In this document: in pieces, positions 1-8,136 of the stretch | How the letters are laid out: each line of letters starts with the position of its first letter | How positions within the stretch are numbered: position 1 is the first letter of the stretch | From: Candidatus Rifleibacteriota bacterium | GTDB taxonomy: Bacteria; Vulcanimicrobiota; Xenobia; Xenobiales; Xenobiaceae | Direction of reading: 5' to 3' | Assembly (NCBI GenBank): GCA_900772775.1 | Contig: CAAGRW010000054.1 | Coordinates: forward strand, 1-22,632 | DNA length: 22,632 bases | The notes under the pieces: model-generated | Seen by the model: only the letters and a program-made list of their open reading frames with translations | Database searches by the model: none | What the model was told of the DNA's origin: nothing | Translations under genes and position numbers: made by a program

Positions 1-2
1 AT

Positions 3-1232
3 CTCAGTGCCGCTCTCGATAACGTCGAAGAGCTTTTAAATGCCCAGAAAAACGCTGAAGCTTCAGAAGAGCTGTCCCGTCTGGCCAAAGAAGAAATTTC
101 TCAGCCCGAAGAATTAGTTCGCCTTTATCATCTCAGCGGAGTAGCTTTATCTCGCTTAGGCAAGATGGATGACGCTATTATTCAATTCCGCCGCAGCCGT
201 GCTGAAGCCGAGAAGGTAAATGACCAAAAAGCTATGGCTCAAGCCGATGAATATTTGGGCTCCGCTTATCATCAGCGCAATCGCTTAGATGAAGCTCGTT
301 TCCACTATTCTAGAGCTTTGTCCATTTGGACTGCGCTTGGCGACAAGGCTGGCCAAGGACGCGGCCATCGCAATATGGGCAACCTTTATGTAGACGCCAA
401 TCAGTCTCGCGCCGCTATGGCTGAATATGATGACAGTTGCAAATTCTTCCGTGAGCTTGGCATGAGCGAAGAAATGGCCCCGGCCATTATGCACCGCGCC
501 ACTATGGCTTATGGCAGCAAGGGTTTGTTGGCCGCTTTGGAAGTTTACAAAGCTGGAATCGAAGAAGAAAAGTGCCACCATTATTTGGTGCTCAATAACT
601 ATGGCTTTATGCTCATGCTCAATAGCCAAGTTGAAGACGGCATGAAGTATTTGAAGCAATCCATGGAAGAAATTGAAGCTAAGCACATCAATGATGATGA
701 TTTAGCTTTAGTTTGCTTAAATATTGGTGTGGCTTATGCTTTAACTGGCAGCTTGGAAGAAGCTGAAAAGTACTTGCGTCGCGCTGCCGAGCTTTTGGAA
801 GCTTATCCTCAGGCCAGAGCTGTTGAATTCTTGCTCCAGGCCAACGATAAATACCGTGATAAAGGCTTCAGCAAATATCTGATCGTAGAAAACGGTCAGA
901 AGAAGTCTTTGGCTCACTTGAACTTAGCTGCTGTTCTCGCTTGGGGCGGCAAGATCGATGAAGCCAAAGAAGAAGTTGCCAAGGGTGTCGAGTCCGATCG
1001 TGGCTATGGCTATCCTTACCTTTCCGCCGGTTGGGTTTACTTGACTGCCGGTATGCAGCAAGAAGCTGCCGCCGCTTTCTATCGCGCTTGCGGTTTCGAG
1101 CCCAACAACGAAGAATTCCGCAAAGCTTTGAGCTTAGTCAATCCTTATGCTCAGGCTAAGGTTGGACGTAACGATCCTTGCCCTTGCGGTAGCGGTAAAA
1201 AATTCAAAAAGTGCCACGGAATTAACGCTTAA
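3..1232 (+). CDS. TPR-repeat protein with C-terminal SEC-C zinc motif (5' end outside window)
   Basis: The reading frame is open to the left edge, so the gene is truncated by the window. The first in-frame ATG (165) lies inside a helical repeat and is probably not the true start. The protein is built of degenerate 34-residue tetratricopeptide repeats (for example the blocks beginning DEARFHYSRALSIW and EEAEKYLRRAAELLE), which normally form a scaffold for protein-protein contacts. The last ~23 residues are a SEC-C motif (GRNDPCPCGSGKKFKKCHG, about 1165-1224) with the Cys-x-Cys...Cys-His zinc ligands found at the tail of SecA and many unrelated proteins. No signal peptide can be judged because the N-terminus is missing. 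It is followed by a long hairpin terminator, so it appears to end a transcription unit. The specific partner or role is unknown. Confidence 0.8.
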   Translation, partial: LSAALDNVEELLNAQKNAEASEELSRLAKEEISQPEELVRLYHLSGVALSRLGKMDDAIIQFRRSRAEAEKVNDQKAMAQADEYLGSAYHQRNRLDEARFHYSRALSIWTALGDKAGQGRGHRNMGNLYVDANQSRAAMAEYDDSCKFFRELGMSEEMAPAIMHRATMAYGSKGLLAALEVYKAGIEEEKCHHYLVLNNYGFMLMLNSQVEDGMKYLKQSMEEIEAKHINDDDLALVCLNIGVAYALTGSLEEAEKYLRRAAELLEAYPQARAVEFLLQANDKYRDKGFSKYLIVENGQKKSLAHLNLAAVLAWGGKIDEAKEEVAKGVESDRGYGYPYLSAGWVYLTAGMQQEAAAAFYRACGFEPNNEEFRKALSLVNPYAQAKVGRNDPCPCGSGKKFKKCHGINA

Positions 1233-1253
1233 TTTATAAGCATAAAATTGGCT

Positions 1254-1342
1254 AAGGCCTTTTCTCCAAAAAGCAAGCGAACTAAAGCAATCGAAACGAT
1301 ATTGTCGATTGATTGTTCGCTGTAGGAGGAACGGCCTTTTTT
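1254..1342 (+). terminator. Large composite hairpin terminator after the TPR gene
   Basis: The outer arms AAGGCC (1254-1259) and GGCCTT (1333-1338) enclose a long inner stem: AGCGAAC (1276-1282) pairs with GTTCGCT (1315-1321), and inside it CAATCGA pairs with TCGATTG. A T-run follows at 1337-1342. This fits an intrinsic terminator separating the TPR gene from the next gene. The unusual size could also reflect an additional RNA structure. Confidence 0.6.
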
Positions 1343-1450
1343 ACTGCCTTTTTTTAGAAGGAAGCAGCTTTGTTTTAGGCAAGTTTGCTTGCAAATTTGT
1401 CATATTATCGGTCGGCGAGTCCGGCCCAAAAATTGGGGAAGGGCGCAGAG

Positions 1451-4060
1451 TTGGAATTTATTGTGTTAGTTCTCATGGCTTTAGGAATGTTTTTCCTGCC
1501 ATTTATCTTTTCTGTTGTAGCTATGGCCTCTTGCCAAAGCTTAAAAAAACGTGTAGAGAGGCTTGAAGCTAGTCTAGAAAGACTGGTAGCTGTTCACCAA
1601 GTTGGCAACGATGATCAAGATAAGTTTGGTAATGCACCGGCGACGACTAGTTCTGTAACTAATTCGGTCAAAGAAAGCCACAGAGCCGCATTGTCCTTAG
1701 CTAAAGAAAAAACATCGCCTGCCGAGCCTACTACTGTTACAAGTTCGCCCACTACAGGTTCAGTGTCGGCGAATGTGTCTATGCACAAAGCTTGGCCAGA
1801 TTCGCCCAAAACAGCTGCACCCAAATCCAAAATAGCTGCCTCCCAAGCCGGAGCTGAAAACAGTCTAGAGCAATTTTTTTTGGGAAGCCTTTTCAATAAA
1901 TTAGGCGCTTTAGCCATTATTGTTTTTGTCATCCTTTTTATAAAGTGGCTCTCTCCATTTTTGGCTTTAACTGCAGCTATGAAAGTTGGCGCCGTTTACA
2001 TTTTTAGTTCGGTGCTGGTTGGTTTGGGCTTTTATCTTTTGCCTAAAGAGAATATGCGCGGCTTTTCCGAAACTCTCTTAGGTTTGGGTCTAGCTTCGGC
2101 AATTATGATAACTTACGCTGGTAGCGTTTACTTTGACCTTTGGGACAACTATGTAAGTTTGGCTTTAGCTTCGCTCATTTTACTGGGCACCTATGTACTG
2201 GCTTATTGGGCCAAACGCAGATCTGTTATTTGTTTGGGAGCTTTAGCTGGTTACGCCAACTTAATTTTTATTCAAACTTCTATCGACAGTACTTATGTTT
2301 TTGATGTTTATTTAGTTATTCTGGCTCTTTTTTGCTTAGTCGGTACTGTGCGTTGCCAAAAATGGAATTCGCTTTTTAGTATCAATTTAGCTATAACCTG
2401 GCTTTTTATTGCTACCCGTACCGGCATTTTCGAAAAAGCCGACCGAATTTTTAGCCCTTATGCTTTAGGGGCCATCTGGCTTATTGTTTTGGTTTATGAT
2501 TATTTCCGCCGCCAAGACGAAAGCGATCCCAAGCAACCCTCCGTCTGGATTAACCACCTCATGATGGCCTTAGGCGCCAATTGCATTTACAGCGAAGGCC
2601 AGGCTTTTGGCGCTTTTATGATGGCTTCGGCAGCCTTATTCTGTTTAGCTAAATTGCGTGCAGAAAACATGAATACTTTAGCCAGAGCTTTTGTCAACGC
2701 TGGCTTGTTTGTGGTCGGGCTTTCTGCCTACAGCTTCCAAGAGCCGCTAACTAGGGTGGCCTTTCTTTCTGCAGCCGGTTTAATTATTCTTTGGATTGCT
2801 TTTAATAAAGTTGCCAAGCCGGAAGTACAACGACGCCTTTTCTTCTGGAGCGGCCTGCACAATGTTTTGGCCTTTTTCATGATGCTAGTGGCCGACTTCA
2901 ATGGCAAATTTGACTTTTTCTTAACTCCCAATCGTGAGCTTCATAAGCTGGCTATCGTTATTTTCGGAGTTTCTATTGCTGCTTGGCTTTTGGGCTATTT
3001 AATGTTCCGTCATTACAATGGTGATGCAAAATACAGAGATTTTAACCTTTGGGCCGGTATCACTTTAGCTTATATCTATTTCGGTCGAGAATTAGCCGAT
3101 ATTTTGGATCGCGTGCTGAATTTAAATGGCCAGCAGTGGTGGGCTTTTAGCTGCTTTAGCTTAGTGGCCGTTTGCTCCATTTATGCTTTGCAAGCTATGC
3201 TTCAAGCCAAAAAGGCCAAAAGCAACGCCTTTGCCATTGGTTTCAATTTGGCTTTGGCTCTGTCTTTATTCGGCTTGACTATCAATATTCTCAGTTGCGT
3301 TACAGGTGCTTACGCCGAATTTATTCCTATAGTAAATATAGGCTTCTTAGCTCACATTTTAACTATTTTAGCTTTAGCAGCGGCTTTTGTACTTTACGGC
3401 TCTGATATTTATATAGTTGGGGCTGTGCTTGCTGGTTGGTCTTTAGTTCACATAGAAGGGCATAATATCGCCGCAGTTTGTCATTTAGATTCTATTACTT
3501 CTGTTCTGTGGATGCTCTATGCGGCCGCTATCCTTTGGGGTGGCATTCGCTTTAAAAATCGTTATGTAACTAATTGCGGTATTTTTATAGTATGTATCAC
3601 TTTGCTTAGAGTAATTACTTACGACATTGTAAAGTTACCTATTGGCTATAAATTGTTGCTTTTCTTCGTTTTGGGCGTGGCTCTTTTAGTTACTTCTTAC
3701 TATTATTCAAAGCGTTTAGGCAATAACGGGAGTGATAAATTGGCTGCTATTGACGGCGCCGATCCTGAGCCGAGTTCCGTCACTTCTTTCACAAATTCAC
3801 CAGTCGCTTCTTCCAAAGATACTCAGGAATTAAAAGAGATAGAAATTCCCGACTTAACCGAGCAAAATGCTTTCAAAAAAGTTGACGATATAGCCTCGCA
3901 ATCTCCTTTTAGTGATAGGTTAAATCAAGCTGATAACACGGAAAACGCGAGTGCCGTTATAACAGAGACAGAAAATGAAACCGATTTAGGTGTAAGTCCT
4001 GTTACCGAAAGCGCTAAGAATCCTCTGACTGTCGCTCGGGCTAGCTGGCATAACGATTGA
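1451..4060 (+). CDS. DUF2339-type multi-spanning membrane protein
   Basis: A very hydrophobic protein of about 869 residues. A first membrane segment (residues ~2-28) is followed by a short heptad-like stretch (KKRVERLEASLERL, ~33-47) and a Ser/Thr/Pro/Ala-rich linker to ~135. From ~140 to ~748 there is a nearly continuous series of transmembrane helices, starting with FFLGSLFNKLGALAIIVFVI. The tail of ~120 residues is polar and acidic and probably cytoplasmic. The coiled coil, linker and conserved 'LFNKLGALA...' entry helix match the DUF2339 family, whose biochemical role is unknown. I chose TTG 1451 because GGGGAAGGG (1435-1443) sits 7 bases upstream. A TTG at 1385 would add 22 residues but has no comparable ribosome site. 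ATG 1475 is a third option. A weak -10-like TATTAT lies at 1403-1408. Confidence 0.75.
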   Translation: MEFIVLVLMALGMFFLPFIFSVVAMASCQSLKKRVERLEASLERLVAVHQVGNDDQDKFGNAPATTSSVTNSVKESHRAALSLAKEKTSPAEPTTVTSSPTTGSVSANVSMHKAWPDSPKTAAPKSKIAASQAGAENSLEQFFLGSLFNKLGALAIIVFVILFIKWLSPFLALTAAMKVGAVYIFSSVLVGLGFYLLPKENMRGFSETLLGLGLASAIMITYAGSVYFDLWDNYVSLALASLILLGTYVLAYWAKRRSVICLGALAGYANLIFIQTSIDSTYVFDVYLVILALFCLVGTVRCQKWNSLFSINLAITWLFIATRTGIFEKADRIFSPYALGAIWLIVLVYDYFRRQDESDPKQPSVWINHLMMALGANCIYSEGQAFGAFMMASAALFCLAKLRAENMNTLARAFVNAGLFVVGLSAYSFQEPLTRVAFLSAAGLIILWIAFNKVAKPEVQRRLFFWSGLHNVLAFFMMLVADFNGKFDFFLTPNRELHKLAIVIFGVSIAAWLLGYLMFRHYNGDAKYRDFNLWAGITLAYIYFGRELADILDRVLNLNGQQWWAFSCFSLVAVCSIYALQAMLQAKKAKSNAFAIGFNLALALSLFGLTINILSCVTGAYAEFIPIVNIGFLAHILTILALAAAFVLYGSDIYIVGAVLAGWSLVHIEGHNIAAVCHLDSITSVLWMLYAAAILWGGIRFKNRYVTNCGIFIVCITLLRVITYDIVKLPIGYKLLLFFVLGVALLVTSYYYSKRLGNNGSDKLAAIDGADPEPSSVTSFTNSPVASSKDTQELKEIEIPDLTEQNAFKKVDDIASQSPFSDRLNQADNTENASAVITETENETDLGVSPVTESAKNPLTVARASWHND

Positions 4061-4093
4061 ACGGACAGTCAATTTAAAGAGATTCTGTGCTCC

Positions 4094-4149
4094 TGTTAAC
4101 ATTTTTGTAAGTAGTTTCTGTATAATAAACAGTTTTTATTGTGTAGTAT
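4094..4149 (+). promoter_or_regulatory. Promoter region of nuclease copy 1
   Basis: TGTTAACA (4094-4101) is followed after 19 bases by TATAAT (4121-4126), the latter preceded by TTCTG as in the -10 blocks of copies 2-4. A second block at 4144-4149 (TTGTGTAGTAT) also resembles the copy 2-4 -10 block and lies 42 bases from TGTTAACA. Either could be the true -10. The better consensus match is TATAAT. Confidence 0.5.
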
Positions 4150-4166
4150 AGCTGCAAGGGGGAAAT

Positions 4167-4190
4167 ATGTCTAAAACTAGGTTGGTTTAA
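4167..4190 (+). CDS. Possible 7-codon leader peptide upstream of nuclease copy 1
   Basis: An ATG at 4167 lies just after a strong purine-rich ribosome site (AAGGGGGAAAT) and encodes MSKTRLV before TAA at 4188-4190. The nuclease ATG (4195) is only 4 bases beyond that stop and has no good ribosome site of its own, so it may be reached by termination-reinitiation. This is an inference from spacing. Direct initiation at 4195 remains possible. Confidence 0.35.
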   Translation: MSKTRLV

Positions 4191-4194
4191 CTAA

Positions 4195-5250
4195 ATGGGT
4201 TTAGGTAGCATATCCAGCAGTTCTTTTACTGCCTTTAATAATATCCAGCAGAGCGACGTCAAACGTCCCGAAGGCTTCCAAGGTACAAGCAAAGATGTCT
4301 TCGTTCGCGACGAGAGCTCTCAGTTTACCAAAGAACAGCAGTTCGCCAAAGCCGGTCGTCTCTTCCAGAGCACTCAGGCTGGACATGTCAACGCCGCTTC
4401 CGAAATTGAAATCGAAGGCGTCAACATGTACGAAGGCCGCAATGGCTACGACAAAAACTTCTTGGGCACCGAACTTCCTTTACCTCAGCTCGGTTCTTCC
4501 ATTAAAGACAAAGTAGCTATGCGCACCGACAAACCCGGTGAAAGCGAGCTCACCTACACTAACTTCTCTGTCGTTATGAACAAAGAGCGCAAGCAGTGCT
4601 TCTACGCTATTTGCAATATTGACGGCACCAGCCATCGCAATGTAAGGCGCTCCGGCAGCTGGTCTATCGACGGTCGTATCCCTCGCGAATACCAGTTGGG
4701 CAACGAAGCTTACAAAGACAACAATATTGACAAGGGCCACATGGTACGCCGCTTAGATCCTTGCTGGGGCAAAGATCCCGAGTTGGCTAGTCGTGACACT
4801 TTCACTTATTGCAATGCCGCTTTGCAGCATGGCGGTCTGAACCAAAGAGAATGGCTCAAACTTGAAGATCACGTGCTCGGTTCTGCCAAAGGTCAAAAGA
4901 TGACCGTCATTACTGGCCCCATCTTCTCCAAGGACGATCCTAAGTTCGACAACAACGGCATGATGGACGAGCCTACTCAGATCCCCATGAAATTCTTCAA
5001 AACTGTGGTTTGGAATGATGGCAAAGAGCTCAAGAGCGCTTCCTTCATCCTCTCTCAGGAAGATATCATCAATAACGACAGCTCCTTGGGTATTAAGGGC
5101 GGCTTCGATCCCGATCGCTTCGAAGTTTACCAGGTGCCTCAGAAAGAAGTTGAGCGTCTCACCGACTTGCACTTTGGCAATATCGGCGACATTACCGAGC
5201 AGCCTATGCGCTTGACCGCCGAGAACGACTACGCTCCTAAATTGAGCTAA
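4195..5250 (+). CDS. DNA/RNA non-specific endonuclease, copy 1
   Basis: A 351-residue NUC1/EndA-family (beta-beta-alpha metal) nuclease predicted to cut DNA and RNA without sequence preference, using a divalent metal. Residues 1-60 are the N-terminal segment shared by all six copies (MGxGSIS..., RPEGFQG, KDVFV, FAKAGRLFQS). Residues 61-78 are the variable linker, and the catalytic domain runs from ~80 to 351. Key motifs are DKGH at 179-182 (His182 as general base), Asn216 and Glu224 with the N-x7-E spacing of the metal site, and VITGPIF at 238-244. Cys135, Cys140, Cys190 and Cys206 lie in conserved positions. There is no hydrophobic signal peptide, lipobox or membrane segment. C-ending codons are frequent, unlike dnaX, which suggests good expression. 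The start follows the family MG(I/L)GSIS alignment. The family assignment is firm; target and export route are not shown. Confidence 0.9.
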   Translation: MGLGSISSSSFTAFNNIQQSDVKRPEGFQGTSKDVFVRDESSQFTKEQQFAKAGRLFQSTQAGHVNAASEIEIEGVNMYEGRNGYDKNFLGTELPLPQLGSSIKDKVAMRTDKPGESELTYTNFSVVMNKERKQCFYAICNIDGTSHRNVRRSGSWSIDGRIPREYQLGNEAYKDNNIDKGHMVRRLDPCWGKDPELASRDTFTYCNAALQHGGLNQREWLKLEDHVLGSAKGQKMTVITGPIFSKDDPKFDNNGMMDEPTQIPMKFFKTVVWNDGKELKSASFILSQEDIINNDSSLGIKGGFDPDRFEVYQVPQKEVERLTDLHFGNIGDITEQPMRLTAENDYAPKLS

Positions 5251-5279
5251 ATTAGCCTTTTGTCCACAAAATAGCTAAC

Positions 5280-5318
5280 AAAATGCGCTTCAAAAGCTTC
5301 GGCTTTGAAGCGCATTTT
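5280..5318 (+). terminator. Terminator after nuclease copy 1
   Basis: A near-perfect stem, AAAATGCGCTTCAAA pairing with TTTGAAGCGCATTTT, closes on a TTCG-containing loop. It ends in TTTT followed by GCTTT. The A-rich 5' arm would allow termination from either strand. Confidence 0.85.
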
Positions 5319-5344
5319 GCTTTAAAAAAAGTTTTTTGGCTAAG

Positions 5345-5389
5345 TTGTAACATTTTTTTGCCTAATTAAACTTTTAAATTCTGTAGTAT
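5345..5389 (+). promoter_or_regulatory. Conserved promoter block of nuclease copy 2
   Basis: TTGTAACA (5345-5352), then exactly 31 bases, then TAGTAT (5384-5389) preceded by TTTTAAATTCTG. The same arrangement precedes copies 3 and 4. The TG before the hexamer looks like an extended -10. The TTGTAACA box is too far away for a standard -35 and may be an activator or operator site. Confidence 0.6.
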
Positions 5390-5538
5390 CAGTTTAGTTA
5401 ATGTTTTTGAGCAAGCGTACCTGTTGTCTGTAAGTCGGATAGGAGCTAGCTTGTCTCGGTTCGTTGAAAACTTTGGCAGTTTTTGTCGCTGTCGAAATTT
5501 TCTGCAAAGCCTAGTCAAAGGGATAGGAATTGTAAAAC
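5390..5538 (+). other. Long 5' leader of nuclease copy 2
   Basis: If transcription starts about 7 bases after TAGTAT, the leader is about 143 bases, against about 44 for copies 3 and 4. It holds a short ORF (ATG 5401 to TAA 5433, MFLSKRTCCL, no clear ribosome site). It also holds a stem in which CTTTGGCAG (5471-5479) pairs with CTGCAAAG (5502-5509) with one bulge. A purine-rich AAAGGGATAGG precedes the nuclease ATG. No known riboswitch class is recognised. Confidence 0.35.
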
Positions 5539-6672
5539 ATGGGTATCGGAAGCATTTCTGGTAATTCTTTATATACTAACACTCAGGTTTCTGAGAGTTC
5601 TATCAAGCGTCCTGAAGGTTTCCAGGGCACAGGCAAAGACGTATTCGTCCATGACGAAGACGCTCAGCTCACCAAAGAGCAGCAGTTTGCCAAAGCCGGT
5701 CGTCTCTTCCAGAGCGTAAACGACAACAGTTTCGAAATCGCCAAGAAAAAAGGCCGCCGTAGGAACGATGGCGCTCAGGGCCCTAACGGTCCCAAAGGCC
5801 CCAGAGGCCCTAAAGGTCCCCGCGAAGTTAAGCCCGACGGCGTAAGCATGTTCGAAGGCCGCAATGGCTACGATACCTCTTTCTTGGGTGTCGAGCTTCC
5901 TTTGCCCGGTCTTGGCGCTTCCATTAAAGATAAAGTAGCCATGCGCACCGACAAGCCAGGTGAGTGCGAACTTACTTACACCAACTACTCCGTAGTAATG
6001 AACAAAGAGCGCAAGCAGTGCTTCTATGCTATTTGTAACATTGACGGCACCACTCACCGCGATGTAAAACGTTCCGGCAGCTGGAGCCTCGACGGTCGTA
6101 TTCCTCGCGAATACCAGCTCGGCAACGAAGCCTATGCCGATAACAATATCGACAGAGGTCACATGGTTCGCCGCTTAGATCCTTGCTGGGGCAAGAACGC
6201 CGATTTAGCCAGCCACGACACTTTCAGCTATTGCAACTCTTCCTTACAGCACGCTGGCTTGAACCAGAAAGAGTGGCTCCAGCTCGAAGATCACGTACTC
6301 AATTCTGCTAAAGGCCAGAAGATGACCGTCATTACCGGCCCCATCTTCTCCAAAGATGATCCTTCCTTCGACAACCATGGCAAGATGAAAGAGCCGGCCC
6401 AGATTCCTATGAAGTTCTTCAAGACCGTAGTCTGGACCGAAGGCAAAGAGCTCAAGAGCGCTTCCTTCATTCTTTCTCAGGAAGACATCATCAATGGCGA
6501 CGGTTCCTTGGGTGCTAAGGGCGGCTTCGATCCCGACCGCTTCGAAGTTTACCAAGTGCCTCAGAAAGAAGTTGAGCGTCTCACCGACCTCCACTTCGGC
6601 AACATCGGTGACATTACCGAGCAGCCTATGCGCCTGACCGCCGAGAACGATTACGCTCCCAAGTTAGCCTAA
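5539..6672 (+). CDS. DNA/RNA non-specific endonuclease, copy 2, with collagen-like linker
   Basis: A 377-residue NUC1/EndA-family nuclease, the longest of the array because of its linker. Residues 1-60 are the shared N-terminal segment. Residues 69-75 form a basic cluster (KKKGRRR), and 78-95 are six uninterrupted Gly-X-Y triplets rich in Pro, Lys and Arg, as in bacterial collagen-like proteins. The catalytic domain (~103-377) has DRGH at 205-208, Asn242 and Glu250, and VITGPIF at 264-270. Its C-terminal ~45 residues are almost identical to those of copy 1, pointing to recent duplication or gene conversion. No signal peptide is visible. The ATG is supported by the alignment with the other copies and by AAAGGGATAGG upstream. 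The basic cluster could bind nucleic acid, or mimic a nuclear localisation signal if the protein enters a eukaryotic cell; this is speculation. Confidence 0.9.
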   Translation: MGIGSISGNSLYTNTQVSESSIKRPEGFQGTGKDVFVHDEDAQLTKEQQFAKAGRLFQSVNDNSFEIAKKKGRRRNDGAQGPNGPKGPRGPKGPREVKPDGVSMFEGRNGYDTSFLGVELPLPGLGASIKDKVAMRTDKPGECELTYTNYSVVMNKERKQCFYAICNIDGTTHRDVKRSGSWSLDGRIPREYQLGNEAYADNNIDRGHMVRRLDPCWGKNADLASHDTFSYCNSSLQHAGLNQKEWLQLEDHVLNSAKGQKMTVITGPIFSKDDPSFDNHGKMKEPAQIPMKFFKTVVWTEGKELKSASFILSQEDIINGDGSLGAKGGFDPDRFEVYQVPQKEVERLTDLHFGNIGDITEQPMRLTAENDYAPKLA

Positions 6673-6722
6673 TAAGCTTTTACCAAGTGTGAAGCCACAT
6701 AGTGGCTGGCTCACACAATTGA

Positions 6723-6772
6723 ATAAGCGCTTCGGTTTTAGAACGAGACCGAAGCGCTTATATTTTTCTTTT
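6723..6772 (+). terminator. Terminator after nuclease copy 2
   Basis: ATAAGCGCTTCGGT (6723-6736) pairs perfectly with ACCGAAGCGCTTAT (6748-6761), followed by a T-rich tail (ATTTTTCTTTT). The next promoter block starts only 8 bases later. Confidence 0.88.
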
Positions 6773-6780
6773 GGTCAATT

Positions 6781-6825
6781 TTGTAACATTTTTGTGCCTA
6801 ACCAGCCGTTTAAATTCTGTAGTAT
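6781..6825 (+). promoter_or_regulatory. Conserved promoter block of nuclease copy 3
   Basis: TTGTAACA (6781-6788), a gap of 31 bases, then TAGTAT (6820-6825) preceded by TTTAAATTCTG. Downstream, a G-rich GGGGTGGGGAGAA (6846-6858) is shared with copy 4 and echoed by purine-rich runs ahead of copies 1, 5 and 6. Confidence 0.6.
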
Positions 6826-6875
6826 CTATTGAGTTAGATTGTTTTGGGGTGGGGAGAAGATCGGAGTAGTCTACT

Positions 6876-7958
6876 GTGGGTATCGGAAGTATTTCTGGCA
6901 ACTCTTTATATATAAATAATCAAGTTCCTGAGAGCTCTATCAGCCGCCCTGAAGGTTTCCAGGGCACTGGCAAAGATGTATTTGTACATGATGACAATGC
7001 TCAGTTTGTTAAAGACCAGGATTTTGCTAAAGCTGGTCGTCTTTTCCAAAGTGTAAATCGCGAATCTCAGCAAGCTGATTCTGCTTCTGGCGTAGTTACT
7101 ATTCAGGGTGACAAAGTCAGCATGTTCAATGGCCGCAACGGCTACGACAAGAATTTCTTAGGTACCGAGCTTCCTTTGCCTCAATTGGGCTCTTCCATTC
7201 AAGACAAAGTGGCTATGCGTACCGATAAGCCCGGCGAATGCGAACTTACCTACACCAACTATTCTGTAGTTATGAACAAAGATCGCAAGCAGTGTTTCTA
7301 CGCTATTTGCAATATTGATGGCAACAGTCAGCATGCTATCAAGCGTTCTGGCAACTGGACTTTAGATGGTCGTATTCCTCGTGAATATCAGTTGGGTGAC
7401 GAAGCTTACAAGCGCAACAATATCGACAAAGGTCACATGGTTCGCCGCTTAGATCCTTGCTGGGGCAGCAATGCCGAATTGGCTAGCCGCGATACTTTCA
7501 GTTATTGTAACGCCTCTTTGCAGCATGCCGGTTTGAACCAAGATGAGTGGCTGGCCTTGGAAGATCACGTACTCAATTCTGCCAAAGGCCAAAAAATGAG
7601 CGTTATTACCGGCCCCATCTTCTCCGAGAGCGATCCTTGGTTCGACAATAACGGCAAGATGAAAGAACCGGCCCAGATTCCTATGAAATTCTTCAAAACT
7701 GTCGTTTGGGCCGACGAAAAAACAGGCAATTTAAAGAGCGCCTCTTTCATTCTTTCCCAAGAAGACATTATTAAAGAGGATGATACTATTAAGCTCAAAG
7801 GCGGCTTCGAACCCGGTCGTTTCGATGTATACCAAGTGCCTCAAAAAGAAGTTGAGCGCCTTACCGATTTGCATTTCGGCAACATCGGCGACACTTGCAA
7901 AAAGGCTGTGCGCCTGACTGCCGAGAACAACTACGCTCCCGTAGGCTTAGATAAATAA
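6876..7958 (+). CDS. DNA/RNA non-specific endonuclease, copy 3
   Basis: A 360-residue member of the same nuclease family. Residues 1-60 are the shared segment. Residues 61-80 are a Gln/Ser-rich linker (NRESQQADSASG) also seen in related form in copies 4 and 5. The catalytic domain follows with DKGH at 184-187, Asn221 and Glu229. The start is GTG, aligned with MGIGSIS of the other copies, with GGAG 9 bases upstream and an in-frame TAG just before it, which excludes a longer protein. Two segments match copy 6 rather than the neighbouring copies: VVWADEKTGNLKSASF and the C-terminus ending GLDK. The stretch DTCKKAVRLTAEN differs from the DITE(Q/K)PMRLTAEN of copies 1, 2 and 4. No signal peptide or membrane helix is visible. 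Confidence 0.9.
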   Translation: MGIGSISGNSLYINNQVPESSISRPEGFQGTGKDVFVHDDNAQFVKDQDFAKAGRLFQSVNRESQQADSASGVVTIQGDKVSMFNGRNGYDKNFLGTELPLPQLGSSIQDKVAMRTDKPGECELTYTNYSVVMNKDRKQCFYAICNIDGNSQHAIKRSGNWTLDGRIPREYQLGDEAYKRNNIDKGHMVRRLDPCWGSNAELASRDTFSYCNASLQHAGLNQDEWLALEDHVLNSAKGQKMSVITGPIFSESDPWFDNNGKMKEPAQIPMKFFKTVVWADEKTGNLKSASFILSQEDIIKEDDTIKLKGGFEPGRFDVYQVPQKEVERLTDLHFGNIGDTCKKAVRLTAENNYAPVGLDK

Positions 7959-7981
7959 GGCGTTTGCCGTTTTTTGAATAG

Positions 7982-8025
7982 AAAGCGTTTTACTCTCTAT
8001 AAATGAGAGTGAAGCGCTTTTTTTT
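7982..8025 (+). terminator. Terminator after nuclease copy 3
   Basis: ACTCTC pairs with GAGAGT as the inner stem and AAAGCG with CGCTTT as the outer stem, separated by a small internal loop. A run of T residues follows to 8025. Confidence 0.82.
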
Positions 8026-8091
8026 ATATTTTTTGAATTTTATTGTAAGTTCGGGCTTTAAAAGTGGCTTTAAATCGAAATTTTGACAAGC

Positions 8092-8136
8092 TTGTTACAA
8101 TTTTGTGCACAAATAGTATTTTAAATTCTGTAGTAT
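8092..8136 (+). promoter_or_regulatory. Conserved promoter block of nuclease copy 4
   Basis: TTGTTACA (8092-8099), a gap of 31 bases, then TAGTAT (8131-8136) preceded by TTTTAAATTCTG, the same spacing as copies 2 and 3. The G-rich GGGGTGGGGAGAA motif recurs at 8156-8168. Confidence 0.6.

Noticed and set aside
1309..1566. 85-codon frame overlapping the start of the DUF2339 gene
   Set aside because: It begins inside the terminator hairpin and runs out of frame into the membrane protein gene. The amino acid composition is not gene-like.
4195..4220. MGxGSIS start considered as an N-myristoylation site
   Set aside because: The consensus needs a small residue (Ser/Thr/Ala/Gly/Cys/Asn) at position 6, and all copies have Ile there.
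5569..6162. 197-codon open frame on the minus strand opposite nuclease copy 2, with similar antisense frames in other copies
   Set aside because: It recurs at equivalent positions opposite all copies and follows from the codon bias of the nuclease genes. It has no family resemblance or convincing ribosome site.
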